Positions 23,565 to 33,354 are shown, numbered from the stretch's first letter. The stretch is 50,618 nucleotides of DNA from Planctomycetia bacterium (GCA_021413585.1 JAIOQB010000212.1:1-50618), one strand, 5' to 3'. Program-made: numbers and translations. Notes: generated by a model not told the origin, from the sequence alone.

Positions 23565-24260
23565 ATGAGACTTGTGAATGGATTCTTGCGAATTGTGCCG
23601 GTCCTCGGCATTTGCGCAGCAGCGCTGCTTTGCCCGCTGACGGCGAAGGCAGCCATTTTGGTGATTGACAATTTCAGTGACGGCGGCGGAAATCTAACCG
23701 CTAATGCAAACCTCAACGAGGGACCGGCATTAACGGGCACGCTCGGTGGAAATCGCGACACAACCATTACCAAGCTCTTGGGCGGCGGAAGCACCACGGC
23801 GTCGATCAACTCTGACACGCCGGGCGCGATCAATATGAACGACACTGTCGGTGTGACAGGCGAGTTGGTCGTTTTTTGGTTGGCCAATAACGCAGACCTA
23901 ACGATAGGCGGCGCTACGGGCGTGAATATCGATTTTCTCGTAACCGACGCCGCAGCCACGATCAAATTGAAGCTGGAAGATATCGACGGAGGTGCCTCGC
24001 AAGAAGTGGTTTTGCCGTCTCCCGCGTCCGGGTTCTTGTTTTTCCCTTACAGCTCTTTTGGAACGCTGAGCCCGGCGAATCTGCAGAGCATCGACAAAGT
24101 GACTTTGACCGTCACGGGCAGTCCTTCCGGCGACTATTCGATTTCGCTGGTGCAGACGCAGGATGCGCCGAGCAGCGTGCCGGAACCGTCAACGTGGGTC
24201 CTAGGACTGGTTGGCCTGGCAGGATTAGGGCTGGTTGCCTATCGTCGCCGTCGGGCTTGA
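23565..24260 (+). CDS. PEP-CTERM sorting-signal protein
   Basis: A 231-residue exported protein starting at ATG 23565, ten bases after GGGAG. It has a signal peptide to about A-K-A (residue 28) and a beta-rich, Asn/Asp/Gly/Thr-rich body. The C terminus V-P-E-P-S-T-W-V-L-G-L plus hydrophobic helix and Y-R-R-R-R-A is a textbook PEP-CTERM tail, recognised by exosortase for sorting to the surface or extracellular matrix. The body resembles the many planctomycete PEP-CTERM proteins that follow the pattern signal, jelly-roll-like domain, tail. No exosortase is in the window. A rho-independent terminator follows. Confidence 0.9.
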   Translation: MRLVNGFLRIVPVLGICAAALLCPLTAKAAILVIDNFSDGGGNLTANANLNEGPALTGTLGGNRDTTITKLLGGGSTTASINSDTPGAINMNDTVGVTGELVVFWLANNADLTIGGATGVNIDFLVTDAAATIKLKLEDIDGGASQEVVLPSPASGFLFFPYSSFGTLSPANLQSIDKVTLTVTGSPSGDYSISLVQTQDAPSSVPEPSTWVLGLVGLAGLGLVAYRRRRA

Positions 24261-24562
24261 GCCCGGTGGCCGTTCGCGTATCTACGAGCTAGACGTTAAA
24301 TTCAAGAAAACCGCTGGGGAAACTCGGCGGTTTTTTTGTTGCGCTCGAGTGGAATATATCTGTGGAACGCCCCCCCGGCAGTGCCGGGGGCTATGGGCAG
24401 CGTGAATAAGCAGGGTGCTAGCATCCCCTCGCGCCCCTAGCAGCCAGGATGCCTTGACCCGGATTGCCCGGCGTTCCTACAATCCCGCCCCGCGCCCGGC
24501 TCCTTGGCCGGCGCGGTCGTACCCTGGCGCATCGCCACCAACCGCAAAATGGAGTTTCGGTT
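24261..24562. other. Intergenic region with terminator and CG-rich hairpin
   Basis: About 300 bases before the PPIase gene. Apart from the terminator at 24307-24337 it holds a CCCCCGGCAGTGCCGGGGG hairpin at about 24368-24390. An open frame through its second half extends the PPIase gene upstream but has no coding look. Confidence 0.5.
24307..24337 (+). terminator. Rho-independent terminator of PEP-CTERM gene
   Basis: AAACCGC and GCGGTTT form a stem around a 12-base loop, followed by a run of seven T, 46 bases after the stop codon. Confidence 0.85.
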
Positions 24563-26533
24563 ATGTCGCTCAATCGCAAGCGTTTTGGGCAAGGCCCTCG
24601 CTACTACTTCGGCAAACGGACTTGGGCCGCGCTGGCCGGACTGACCGCGGTCGGAATCGCACTGACGGTGCGCTATGGAGTCGGCGGCCGCGTGGCGAGC
24701 GCCGTTGGATTTGACGGCGGAAACGGCGCTGCGGAAACCGGCGCCGCAGCAGGCCAAAAACGCGCACCCACCGCCATCGTCAAGCCGCCGCTAAAGAACG
24801 TGGCGTTTGTCGACGGCCGCCCCATCACGCGCGAAGAGCTGGGAGACGAGTGCCTGCGGCAACATGCCGACGAGGTTCTCTCCGCCGTGATCAATCGCTT
24901 CTTAATTGAGCAATACTGCCGTGACCGCAAGGTGACGATCTCCGACCAGGAAGTGGACGAGGAAGTGCAGCGCACCGCCCGCCGCTTCGGCGTCCCCGTC
25001 GATCAGTTCTTGACCATGATGGAATCGAAGCGCGGCATCACCCCCGAGCACTATGCCAACGACATCATCTGGCCGACGATCGCACTGCGGAAGCTGGCCG
25101 CAGACCAGCTAAAGGTGACGGACGAAGAAGTGATCAAGGAGTTCGAGACCCGGTTCGGCCCGCAGGTGCGGATCCGGCTGATCTCCGTCGGCAGCCAAGA
25201 GAAGGCGGAGAAAATCCGCGCGGCGGTCGTGGCCAATCCCGATGATTTTGCCAAGTTGGCCAATCAATACTCCAGCGACGTCGACAGCGCCAGCGCCGGC
25301 GGCCTGATCCCGCCGGTGCGAAAGCACCTGGGCGAGCCGCAGTTGGAAGCGATGGCGTTTGGCCTGCAGGAAGGGGAAATCTCGCCGGTGATCCCCGTTC
25401 ACAATCAATTCCTGATCATCAAGTGCGAAGGTCATATCGCCGCCCACCCCCCTGCCAAGGCAGTGATGGCCGCCGCCGAGTTGGAAATCAAGGCGGCCGT
25501 GCGTGACCGCAAACTGCGCAGCACCGGCACCGACCTGTTCCGTACGCTGCGGAGCCAGGCGAAGATCGAAATCGTCATGAACGATCCGACGCTCAGCCGC
25601 CAAATGCCGGGCGTTGCCGCCCGCGTCAACGGCCAGGCTCTGACGATTGCCCAATTGGCGGAGGATTGCATTGCCCGTTATGGCCGCCAGACTTTGCAGG
25701 AACTGATCGGCCGCCGGCTGCTCGAAAACGCGCTCGCCGAACGGCAACTCGACGTGGCACCGGCAGAGGTCGAAGCCGAGATCGCCCGCGCGGCGCTGGC
25801 GGCCGACATGGTGACTCAGCCGGGCCAGCCCGACGTCGCAAAATGGATCGACACCTACACCAAACAGGCGAAGATCAACGAAACCGCGTATCGCCACGAC
25901 GTGGTGTGGCCCAGCGTGGCGCTGAAGAAGCTGGTTGCCAACAAAGTTCAAGTGACCGACGAAGACATGCGCCGGGGCTTTGAAGCCAGCTACGGCCCCC
26001 GCGTCCGCTGCCGGGCGATCGTGCTCGACAATCACCGCCGCGCGCTGCAAGTGTGGGACATGGCGCGCCGCAACCCGACCCTCTCCAATTTCGCGAAGCT
26101 GGCCGAGGAGTATTCGATCGAGGAAGGCAGCAAAAACCTGGGAGGCGAGGTGCCGCCCATCCAGCGAAACGGCGGCCAGCCGGTGCTGGAGAAGGAAGCG
26201 TTTGCCTTGAAGCCGGGCGAAATCTCGGGCGTGATCCAGCTCGAAGACAAGTTTGTCATTCTCTATTGCGAGGGACAGACCAAGCCGGTGGTGTTGCACG
26301 AGGCCGAAGTGGCCGACGTGCTGCGCGAAGACATCCGCGAGAAGAAATGCCGCCTGGCGATGGCTCGAGAGATGGAGCGCATCCAGGCCGAAACGAAGAT
26401 CGAGAATTTGCTCGACCCCTCCGCTTCGCATACGCCGAAGAAGGCGAAGGACAAAGAAGCCCGCTCGGGCGAGGTACCCTCCGGCCAGCCTTCTGTCCTG
26501 GAAAACGTCTACCCGCAGGCGGAAGGGAATTAG
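24563..26533 (+). CDS. Exported double SurA/parvulin-type peptidyl-prolyl isomerase
   Basis: A 656-residue protein; ATG 24563 follows GGAG by eight bases. Residues of about 18-36 form one N-terminal membrane helix or uncleaved signal. Two similar halves follow, each with a SurA-N-like chaperone region and a parvulin domain. The first opens V-A-F-V-D-G-R-P-I-T-R-E-E-L and contains F-A-K-L-A-N-Q-Y-S-S-D with G-G-L-I-P-P. The second opens A-A-R-V-N-G-Q-A-L-T-I and contains F-A-K-L-A-E-E-Y-S-I-E with G-G-E-V-P-P. Each half ends with E-G-E-I-S-P-V-I or P-G-E-I-S-G-V-I. SurA-type proteins fold outer-membrane proteins in the periplasm. The duplication within one chain is clear. The C-terminal 40 residues are a Lys/Ser/Pro-rich tail. 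Confidence 0.88.
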   Translation: MSLNRKRFGQGPRYYFGKRTWAALAGLTAVGIALTVRYGVGGRVASAVGFDGGNGAAETGAAAGQKRAPTAIVKPPLKNVAFVDGRPITREELGDECLRQHADEVLSAVINRFLIEQYCRDRKVTISDQEVDEEVQRTARRFGVPVDQFLTMMESKRGITPEHYANDIIWPTIALRKLAADQLKVTDEEVIKEFETRFGPQVRIRLISVGSQEKAEKIRAAVVANPDDFAKLANQYSSDVDSASAGGLIPPVRKHLGEPQLEAMAFGLQEGEISPVIPVHNQFLIIKCEGHIAAHPPAKAVMAAAELEIKAAVRDRKLRSTGTDLFRTLRSQAKIEIVMNDPTLSRQMPGVAARVNGQALTIAQLAEDCIARYGRQTLQELIGRRLLENALAERQLDVAPAEVEAEIARAALAADMVTQPGQPDVAKWIDTYTKQAKINETAYRHDVVWPSVALKKLVANKVQVTDEDMRRGFEASYGPRVRCRAIVLDNHRRALQVWDMARRNPTLSNFAKLAEEYSIEEGSKNLGGEVPPIQRNGGQPVLEKEAFALKPGEISGVIQLEDKFVILYCEGQTKPVVLHEAEVADVLREDIREKKCRLAMAREMERIQAETKIENLLDPSASHTPKKAKDKEARSGEVPSGQPSVLENVYPQAEGN

Positions 26534-26564
26534 GGCGCAGTCAAAAACGGCGGGAAGCCGAAAC

Positions 26565-26621
26565 TAGCCCGAAGCGCGAGCGGGGACGGCAATTTAGCTC
26601 CCGCGCTTACGCTTCGGGCTA
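26565..26621. repeat. Inverted repeat TAGCCCGAAGCG, dispersed family
   Basis: TAGCCCGAAGCG (26565-26576) and its reverse complement CGCTTCGGGCTA (26610-26621) enclose a GC-rich loop downstream of the PPIase gene. I recall similar sequence as a common intergenic repeat of Pirellulales genomes; here it may serve as a terminator. Confidence 0.6.
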
Positions 26622-26752
26622 CTGCTTTTGGGTTTGCTTTCCTGGACGGCGGGCCAACGGAACTTTCCCGTTTTCCCCGCGGCGTATAGACTGAAGCTCT
26701 GCCGAGTCCTTGACGTCTTTGAGCCAATCACGCTGCTATCGAGCCAACTGCA

Positions 26753-26830
26753 ATGAGTCCCAACGACGAAAAAAAACCGTCCGACGCGAAAAACCCCAAC
26801 AGCGATCGGGTGGACGATCCGGTCGACTAG
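26753..26830 (+). other. Short in-frame leader ORF ending in amber stop before aminotransferase
   Basis: ATG 26753 opens a 25-residue hydrophilic frame (M-S-P-N-D-E-K-K-P-S) that ends at TAG 26828-26830. It is in the same frame as the aminotransferase, whose GTG start is 21 bases later. Related planctomycete enzymes often carry a hydrophilic N-terminal extension, so this may be the original N terminus cut off by a nonsense change. Confidence 0.45.
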
Positions 26831-26851
26831 TCCCGGCCGTTTCGGATCACC

Positions 26852-28051
26852 GTGGCCGACCGAGTACACCGATTGCCGCCGTACCTGTTCGGGCGGATCA
26901 ATGCCCTGCTGTACCAGAAGCGGCGGGCCGGCGACGACGTGATCGACCTGGGCATGGGGAACCCCTCTGATCCGCCCAATGACCTGGTGATTGAAAAGCT
27001 GGTCGAAGCTGCCCGCGATCCGGCCAATCACGGCTACAGCCAGGCGGGTGGGCTCACGAACCTGCGGCGCGAGGTGGCGGCCAAGTATCTCAAGAAGTTC
27101 GGCGTCCGGCTGGATCCTGAGAGCGAAGTCATTGTCTGCATCGGCTCGAAAGAGGGTTTTAGCCACATGTGCTTGGCGCTGATGGGGCCGGGCGATTCGG
27201 CGATTATTCCCGCGCCGTATTTCCCGGTGCACTCGTACGCCGTGATGCTCGCATCCGGCAACGCGATCTCGCTGGAGGTGGCGGACAGCCAGAAGTTTCT
27301 CTCGAACATCGCCTACACCTGCCAGCATTTGTATCCCAAGCCCAAGCTGCTGGTGATCAACTACCCTCACAATCCGTCGACCGTGACCGTCGATCCGGAA
27401 TTCTACGTCGAGGTGGTGCGGCTAGCCAAGCGGTATGGCTTCTACGTGATCAGTGATCTGGCGTACGCCGACGTCGCGTTCGACGGGTACGTGCCTCCGA
27501 GCTTTCTGGCCGCGCCGGGCGCGAGCGAAGTCGGCGTTGAGTTCACGACGATGAGCAAGGGCTACAACATGGCGGGCTGGCGCGTCGGCTTCTGCGCCGG
27601 CAACGCCGAAATGATCCGCGCACTCGGCACGATCAAAGCGTATTACGACTACGGCTCGTTCGCGCCGATACAGGTGGCCGCCATCATGGCGTTGCGGCAC
27701 ACCGACGCCGCGGTGGAAGCGCAGTCGGTACTCTATCGCGGCCGCCGCGATGTGTTGTGCAATGGACTCAAGCGGCTCGGCTGGCAGTTGAACGTGCCGC
27801 GGGCAGGGATGTTTGTGTGGGCCAAAATCCCCGAGCCATGGGCCAGCCAGATGTCCGCCATGGATTTTGCCACGATGCTTTTGGAGAAGGGGGATGTAGC
27901 GGTCAGCCCCGGCACTGGCTTCGGCCCACTCGGCGAAGGCTACCTGCGGCTGTCACTGGTGGAAAACGAAAATCGCTTGCGCCAGGCAGTCCGGCAGATC
28001 GGCCGCTGCCTCGGGCAGCCGCAAGCCGTGGCGGCCAGCGGGGCGACTTAG
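26852..28051 (+). CDS. Class I/II PLP aminotransferase (AlaC/LL-DAP aminotransferase-like)
   Basis: A 399-residue aminotransferase of fold type I. It starts at GTG 26852 ([14 protein letters not shown]) with no visible ribosome site. [13 protein letters not shown] is the substrate-arm motif. N-Y-P-H-N-P-S-T-V is the conserved N-P motif, and S-D-L-A-Y-A-D holds the PLP-nitrogen Asp and Tyr. [13 protein letters not shown] contains the Schiff-base lysine and phosphate-binding Arg. The sequence is closest to the AlaC/YfdZ and LL-diaminopimelate aminotransferase group, which acts on alanine or glutamate with pyruvate or 2-oxoglutarate. The exact substrate cannot be read from sequence. Context gives no pathway clue. 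Confidence 0.88.
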   Translation: MADRVHRLPPYLFGRINALLYQKRRAGDDVIDLGMGNPSDPPNDLVIEKLVEAARDPANHGYSQAGGLTNLRREVAAKYLKKFGVRLDPESEVIVCIGSKEGFSHMCLALMGPGDSAIIPAPYFPVHSYAVMLASGNAISLEVADSQKFLSNIAYTCQHLYPKPKLLVINYPHNPSTVTVDPEFYVEVVRLAKRYGFYVISDLAYADVAFDGYVPPSFLAAPGASEVGVEFTTMSKGYNMAGWRVGFCAGNAEMIRALGTIKAYYDYGSFAPIQVAAIMALRHTDAAVEAQSVLYRGRRDVLCNGLKRLGWQLNVPRAGMFVWAKIPEPWASQMSAMDFATMLLEKGDVAVSPGTGFGPLGEGYLRLSLVENENRLRQAVRQIGRCLGQPQAVAASGAT

Positions 28052-28351
28052 GGCCTGCTCGACCCCGGCTTCAGCCGAGAATTCTTGGCCAATTCTCACC
28101 CGTCGACCCCAGCAGCGGAATAGCCTGCCCTATGGAACATCGCCGCAACTCCAGGCTGTGAAACGGCTTGTGGATGATTTTCCGCCACTCCTCGACCCCA
28201 CCACCACCCGAGGGGTTTTTGGGCCATTTATTCCGCAAAGTTGTTGCAATCGGTAGCGGAAGCAGGCAAAATGGGGGGAAGTCATTGAGCGGCGTTCGTA
28301 GGTTATCCAATTTCACTTGTGAGAGACGCTACTGGCAACAGTGTTCGCGGC

Positions 28352-29569
28352 ATGTTCAACAGCTACGCAATAGATCACATCATTGGTGAGTCCGCTTGGG
28401 CACAGCGCATTCGTAAGCGAGTCCTTCAGGTCTCCGCTTACGATTACAACGTGCTTGTCAGCGGTCCGTCCGGCACCGGCAAGGAACTGGTGGCTCGGGC
28501 TGTCCATGCACATAGCTCGCGCGCACTGAAGCCATTCATTCCCGTCGATTGCGCCACGATTCCCAGTGGCTTGTTTGCCAGCCAGTTGTTCGGCCACGTC
28601 AAAGGCGCGTTCACCGGCGCGGCGCATGCGTCCATCGGCTGTTTCCGCGCGGCCGAAGGTGGCACGCTGTTTCTCGACGAGATCGGTGAGTTGAATCCCG
28701 ATCTCCAATCGCAATTGCTCCGCGTGCTGCAAGAACGGCAGGTGGTGCCCGTCGGCGGTCATCAGCCGATTCCAGTCAACGTCCGCGTGGTGGCCGCCAC
28801 ACATCGCGATCTGCAAAAAGAAGTGCAGGCGGGGCGCTTCCGCTTGGACCTGTATTACCGCTTGAACGTCGTGCGGATGGAAACCGAGCCGCTGTCGCAG
28901 CGGATCGACGACATTGGCGTGCTGGCGGATCACTTCCTGGCGAAGGCCGCGGTGGACAACGGCCTGCCGATGAAGCGGATGAGTCGCTCGGCTTTGTCGG
29001 TGCTCGAATCGCACGACTGGCCCGGCAACGTCCGCGAGTTGGAGCACACAATCGAACGGGCGATGGTGTTCCACGAAGGAGCCACGCTCGACCAGCATTC
29101 GTTTGAAGATCTGCTCACGGCCAAGACCGCACCGCAGGCCGATCCGCTGTGGATGGACACCCCGCCGCAGCAGTTGCAGCAGCGCGAGATTACGCAGCAG
29201 CAAGTGCCGAAGGGCGATGTCGCACGACGTGACAATGCCCACAGTCAGCCGCACGGTTCGCTTCCCTATTACGCTGCTCCGGACGTTGAGCCGGCGTCGC
29301 CTGCTCGTGGCTCATCGCGGCAAGTGGCCGAAGACGTGGTGCCGGCCGTTGCCGAACAAACTGATGGGGACGTGACGCGGCTGGAAAGCTGGCCGACGCT
29401 CGATGAGTTGGAGGCGGAGCATATCCGCCGCACGCTCAAGGAAACTTTCTACAACCAGAGCGCCGCCGCCCGTCTGCTTGGGATCGACCGCAAGCAGCTT
29501 GCCCGGAAGATCAAGAAGTACGCTCTCCGCGTGCCGCGTCTCAGCCCCGGCCGCCCCTCGGGCTGCTAG
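28352..29569 (+). CDS. Sigma-54-dependent transcriptional activator without receiver domain
   Basis: A 405-residue enhancer-binding protein (ATG 28352; GTG 28319 would add 11 residues). The AAA+ domain starts almost at the N terminus: I-I-G-E-S, Walker [10 protein letters not shown], the sigma-54-contacting loop K-G-A-F-T-G-A, and Walker [13 protein letters not shown]. Next come the [10 protein letters not shown] sensor region and W-P-G-N-V-R-E-L. A Gln/Pro-rich linker follows, then a Fis-type helix-turn-helix ([15 protein letters not shown]). There is no N-terminal receiver or sensor domain, so activity must be set by expression or a partner, as with PspF. Its 3' end overlaps the open frame of the pentapeptide gene. 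Confidence 0.92.
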   Translation: MFNSYAIDHIIGESAWAQRIRKRVLQVSAYDYNVLVSGPSGTGKELVARAVHAHSSRALKPFIPVDCATIPSGLFASQLFGHVKGAFTGAAHASIGCFRAAEGGTLFLDEIGELNPDLQSQLLRVLQERQVVPVGGHQPIPVNVRVVAATHRDLQKEVQAGRFRLDLYYRLNVVRMETEPLSQRIDDIGVLADHFLAKAAVDNGLPMKRMSRSALSVLESHDWPGNVRELEHTIERAMVFHEGATLDQHSFEDLLTAKTAPQADPLWMDTPPQQLQQREITQQQVPKGDVARRDNAHSQPHGSLPYYAAPDVEPASPARGSSRQVAEDVVPAVAEQTDGDVTRLESWPTLDELEAEHIRRTLKETFYNQSAAARLLGIDRKQLARKIKKYALRVPRLSPGRPSGC

Positions 29570-29610
29570 TCGGCTGGGCCGACCTCAGCGGGCGGAATCT
29601 GGACGGGGCG

Positions 29611-31602
29611 GTGCTGCGCGACGCAGTGCTCAACAAAGTGAAGCTCGTCGAAGCGTCGCTCGCGGGGGCCGATCTGTGGGGAGCGAAGCTCACGTCGGCC
29701 AATCTGCAGGGTGCCCAACTGCGCGGCGCCGATCTGGCCGCGGCGGTGCTGGTCACGGCAAATCTCAACGGCGCTCGGCTCGACGAGTGCAATCTGTGGG
29801 GTGCCAATCTGGCGGGTGCCCGGCTCGTGGGCGCCAGTTTGGCGGGGGCCGATCTCTCCGGCGCCCGGCTGGCGCCGGCCAACCTCAGCCAGGCGAATCT
29901 CAACGGCGCGCGGCTGATCAACGCCTACATGTACGGCGCGCGTTTGGACGGCGCGTCGCTCCGCGGCGCGCAACTGGCGCAGGCAGACCTGTCCGGCGCG
30001 ACGCTCACCGGCGCGAACCTGGCCCAGGCGAACCTGCAAGGGGCCAAGCTCAACGATGCCGATTTAAGCGGCGCGTCGCTAGTTGATGTGCTGATGACCG
30101 AAGCCAACTTGCAATCGGCGTCCTTGGAGCAGGCCGATCTGCGCGGCGCGGTGCTGCGGCAATCGAATCTCACCGGCGCGAATCTGCGCGGCGCCACGCT
30201 CGTGGGCGTTGATCTGGAAGACGCGGTGCTCGCCGACGCGGATCTGTCCGACGCCGTGCTAACGGGCGCCCGACTGGCCCGCTGTAACCTGCAACGGGCA
30301 CGGCTTGGCGGCGCCAAGGTTGCCGATGCCCGACTGGATGATGCTGATGCGCGCGACCTTCACGCCGCCGGCGCGGTGTTTACGGGGGCCATCCTGGCCC
30401 GCGCGAATCTGGCCGGCGCGATCTTCGCCGGCGCCGATTTACGCAACGCGAACCTGTGGGGGGCCAATCTCAAAGAGGCCGATTTGCGCGGGGCCAATCT
30501 GCTCGGCGCGTCCGTCACGCCCGAGCAATTAGCTGACGTGCATTCCGACGCGGCCACGACCTGGCCGGTTGGCGTGGCGCCGCCGGACAGCGCCCCATCT
30601 GGCAATGGTTCAGCGACTGGGAAGACCACTGAGCGAGACCATCTCGATGGAGCCGGCGCGCCCGCCGCGACAACGCTCGTTGCCGGTGCGACCGCGGCCG
30701 TCCACACGCTCCCTGCTGCAACCACTTTTCGCGAGCACTCGGCCACGCTCTTCGACGCGACCCTATCGGCGGACGGCCGGCTGGGCATATCGTGCGACGC
30801 CGCCGGGCTGACGCTGTTTTGGGATCCGGTCACGCTACGGACGCTGCAGCGAATCGCATTCACCTCCGAAGCACGGGGCGCGGCGCTGATGCCTAAGAGT
30901 GGGTTGGCGATCGCGGCCGCCGCCTGCCGGCCGCAGGGGGGCGAACTGCGAGTGTGGAACCTCCGCACGCTAGGGGAGATCCACCGCATCCCGCTTTCTC
31001 AGGCCCCCGAGCGGCTCTTGCTGGCCAGCGACACGTCGCGGTCGGCGGTGCTGGCCATGCCCGGCGAATTGGAGGCGTGGAGCCTCGACGATCGAGTGTC
31101 GCTGTGGCGCGTCCCGCTCCCCAGCGGGCCAGTGTATGACGCGGCCCAAACGCCCGACGGCTGGCGGATGGTGCTGGCGTCGGATCGATCCCTCAGTCAA
31201 CTCGACATGGAATCGGGGCGCGTCGAAAGCGAGTTTGCCACCGCCGCGGGACCTTTCGTGGCGGCCGCGGTGTCGGCCGACGGCCGCTGGGCGATAACAG
31301 CGGGCGAGGATCTCGTGCTGCGATGGTGGAACGTGGAAAGCGGCCAGGAGCAAAGCCAGGTCCCGCTCGCCGCGGCACCGCACTGCCTGGCGCTAAGCCA
31401 CGACGGCCAACTGGCGGCAGTGGCCAGCCACGAACAGCAGATCTACGTGCTAAAGATGCCCGGAGGCGGGCTGGCATGCGAATGGGAATTGCCCGGCACC
31501 ACCGGCCGCACCCTACGCTTCGCCCCCGACGGCCGCCTGGTGCTGGGCGGAGACGACCACTGCGTACGAATCTACACGGTCAAGCAAATGTCGAACGTCT
31601 AA
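29611..31602 (+). CDS. Pentapeptide-repeat protein with C-terminal WD-like propeller
   Basis: A 663-residue protein counted from GTG 29611. Residues 1-305 consist of more than 50 pentapeptides of the A-[DN]-L-x-[GA] type forming a right-handed quadrilateral beta helix. Residues of about 370-663 hold WD40/YVTN-like blades (L-S-A-D-G-R-L-G-I-S, V-S-A-D-G-R-W-A-I-T, F-A-P-D-G-R-L-V-L-G). No usual start lies at the real beginning of the repeats: the frame, already pentapeptide-like (W-A-D-L-S-G-R-N-L-D-G-A), is open back into the sigma-54 activator gene to about 29407. Translation may begin at a rare start such as CTG 29563 or by frameshift from the activator. No signal peptide is seen, so a cytoplasmic location is likely. 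Confidence 0.8.
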   Translation: MLRDAVLNKVKLVEASLAGADLWGAKLTSANLQGAQLRGADLAAAVLVTANLNGARLDECNLWGANLAGARLVGASLAGADLSGARLAPANLSQANLNGARLINAYMYGARLDGASLRGAQLAQADLSGATLTGANLAQANLQGAKLNDADLSGASLVDVLMTEANLQSASLEQADLRGAVLRQSNLTGANLRGATLVGVDLEDAVLADADLSDAVLTGARLARCNLQRARLGGAKVADARLDDADARDLHAAGAVFTGAILARANLAGAIFAGADLRNANLWGANLKEADLRGANLLGASVTPEQLADVHSDAATTWPVGVAPPDSAPSGNGSATGKTTERDHLDGAGAPAATTLVAGATAAVHTLPAATTFREHSATLFDATLSADGRLGISCDAAGLTLFWDPVTLRTLQRIAFTSEARGAALMPKSGLAIAAAACRPQGGELRVWNLRTLGEIHRIPLSQAPERLLLASDTSRSAVLAMPGELEAWSLDDRVSLWRVPLPSGPVYDAAQTPDGWRMVLASDRSLSQLDMESGRVESEFATAAGPFVAAAVSADGRWAITAGEDLVLRWWNVESGQEQSQVPLAAAPHCLALSHDGQLAAVASHEQQIYVLKMPGGGLACEWELPGTTGRTLRFAPDGRLVLGGDDHCVRIYTVKQMSNV

Positions 31603-31695
31603 GCACGAATGACGAAGGAATGACGAAGCACGAAAACCGAAGAACAATTCGCCAACTCAGTCCAAGCCAGCGATTACAAGAAACGTCTTTTCTTC

Positions 31696-31789
31696 TTTCC
31701 TTCCTTCGCGCTCTTCGCGACCTTCTGTTCAACAAAAAAGACGCTTGAACAGAAGGTCGCGAAGAGCGCGAAGAAGAGAAGGAAGGAAA
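31696..31789. terminator. Very long inverted repeat after pentapeptide gene
   Basis: A 37-base arm (31696-31732, starting TTTCCTTCCTTCGCG) is followed after 12 bases by its reverse complement (31745-31789), which carries one seven-base insertion. It lies between convergent genes and resembles the repeat at 33398-33453, so it is both a likely terminator and a member of a dispersed family. Confidence 0.8.
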
Positions 31790-31857
31790 TCAAAAACAAG
31801 TCAAACTTTCTTCAGTTCCTCCGTGTCTCTGTGGTAAAAAAACTTCTGTAGAGCCGG

Positions 31858-33294
31858 TCAATTTCCCGCCGGCGGTGGCGGCGCACTCTCCGCGGCGGCG
31901 CCCTCTTTCGCCGCCCCGTCCTCCTTTGGCTTATCCATCCGTACCAGCAGCCACTGCTGCGTGTCGCCGCTTTCAAAATGGATCAGCACCGGTGCGGTGT
32001 CTTTGGTCAGATTATAGATACCGGTTTCCATCACCGGCCATTTCTTGCCGGTGACGGTCCATGCCGCGCGTTGCGTTTTCTTGTCGACCATTCCTTCGAG
32101 CGTTTGAGCCTGATCGACCACGGTGTTTTGATACGTGCCGACCAGGGCGCCCTCCTTGCTCACGGCCAGTTGCAGGTACATTGTCGGCTCGGGGCCGCTC
32201 GCCTCGCCATCGCGCGTCAGGGCAAACACGCCCAGCGGCATGAACTGCGCGTTCTTCTGATCCGCCTCGGGCGGCACGCTGGCGGCAATCTGCGAGGCTT
32301 GCTGCGCGTACTCTTGTGTCGTCGTGTACGCCTGATCGCCGTAATAGACGGAGTCACCCTGGTAATAGACGTTGTCGCCGTAGTTGTAGTACACCGGCTG
32401 CCCCCATCCGAAAGGCATCCAGGCGGCCAGCGCTCCCCAGGCGGGGAAGCCCCACCAGTTCACGTTGTTGTGCCACCACCATGGATGATCATGATTGTGC
32501 CACCACTGGTTGTCCCAAGGGTGATGGTGATCGAACGGGTGATCGTGCCACTGCTTGGCGATTTCCTGGCGACGCTGCTGGCGCTGATCCTGCCGCTGCG
32601 ATCGGTCGTCGATTTTGTTCGGGCGATTCTGGGCCCAATTACCATTGCCCGGGCGGTGCTGCCCATCGGCGCCAGGCCGCAGACCGTCGTTGCCGGGGCG
32701 AACCCCTTCGCCCGGCCGCCCTTCACCCGGACGATGGTCGGCGGTACCCGGAATGCGATTGCCTTGACCGGGGCGCTCACCATGACCGGCCGCTGGATGA
32801 TCTTGCAGAAACTCGGCCGCCGCGCCGCCAAAGCGATTTTCGCCCGCTTGGCCTGCCCGCTCGAGTCCGGCTGCCCGTTCGCCGCCGGCGGGCAGATCGA
32901 GAAAGTTGCGCAGCTCGCCATTGGTCGGCCGCGCGCCTTCAAAGCCACGTCCGGCTTCAAACCTTCCTGCGTCAAACCGCCCCGCTTCTCCGGCGCCGTT
33001 GAAATTGCGGCCCGCGTCAGGGCGCGCCACGGAAGGCGTGCGATCAAATGATGCCCGCCCGGCACCACCGCCTCCAAAGTCGCGGTTCCCGCCACCACCA
33101 AAATCACGCCCCCCGCCTCCACCGCCTCCGCCTCCGAAATCGCGGCCGCCACCTCCGCCACTAAAGCCCCCTCCCCCACGACCTCCTCCGCCACCCCCAC
33201 GGAATCCACCCCCGCCGCCGCCACGGCCAGGCGCGTCCCCTGCCAGGCACAAACAAACGGCCGCGGCCACTAGTGCCAATTTGAAATTCTTCAT
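31858..33294 (-). CDS. Exported glycine-rich protein
   Basis: A 478-residue protein starting at ATG 33294 (M-K-N-F-K-L-A-L-V-A-A-A), with AGGA upstream. The signal peptide ends around G-D-A-P. Residues of about 24-100 are almost pure Gly/Arg/Phe/Ser repeats (G-G-G-G-R-D-F-G-G). Then comes a Gly/Asn/Arg/Pro region and a His/Trp-rich stretch near residues 265-300 (H-D-H-P-W-W-W-H-N-N). Two Tyr-rich motifs (Y-Y-N-Y-G-D-N-V-Y-Y-Q-G-D-S-V-Y-Y) follow, and the last 150 residues form a folded domain. The His-rich block might bind metal. The family resembles other planctomycete Gly-rich exported proteins of unknown role. An open frame continues upstream of the chosen start but is not coding-like. Confidence 0.8.
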   Translation of the reverse strand: MKNFKLALVAAAVCLCLAGDAPGRGGGGGGFRGGGGGGRGGGGFSGGGGGRDFGGGGGGGGGRDFGGGGNRDFGGGGAGRASFDRTPSVARPDAGRNFNGAGEAGRFDAGRFEAGRGFEGARPTNGELRNFLDLPAGGERAAGLERAGQAGENRFGGAAAEFLQDHPAAGHGERPGQGNRIPGTADHRPGEGRPGEGVRPGNDGLRPGADGQHRPGNGNWAQNRPNKIDDRSQRQDQRQQRRQEIAKQWHDHPFDHHHPWDNQWWHNHDHPWWWHNNVNWWGFPAWGALAAWMPFGWGQPVYYNYGDNVYYQGDSVYYGDQAYTTTQEYAQQASQIAASVPPEADQKNAQFMPLGVFALTRDGEASGPEPTMYLQLAVSKEGALVGTYQNTVVDQAQTLEGMVDKKTQRAAWTVTGKKWPVMETGIYNLTKDTAPVLIHFESGDTQQWLLVRMDKPKEDGAAKEGAAAESAPPPPAGN

Positions 33295-33354
33295 GGCTGA
33301 TTCCTCAGGTTCTACATCCGGCGGGAGATGGCTTGCATCTCGTATACGTCTTTT

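Noticed and set aside
29403..30086. Alternative Arg/Ser/Gly-rich frame over the pentapeptide gene
   Set aside because: It is a shadow of the pentapeptide repeat with no domain.
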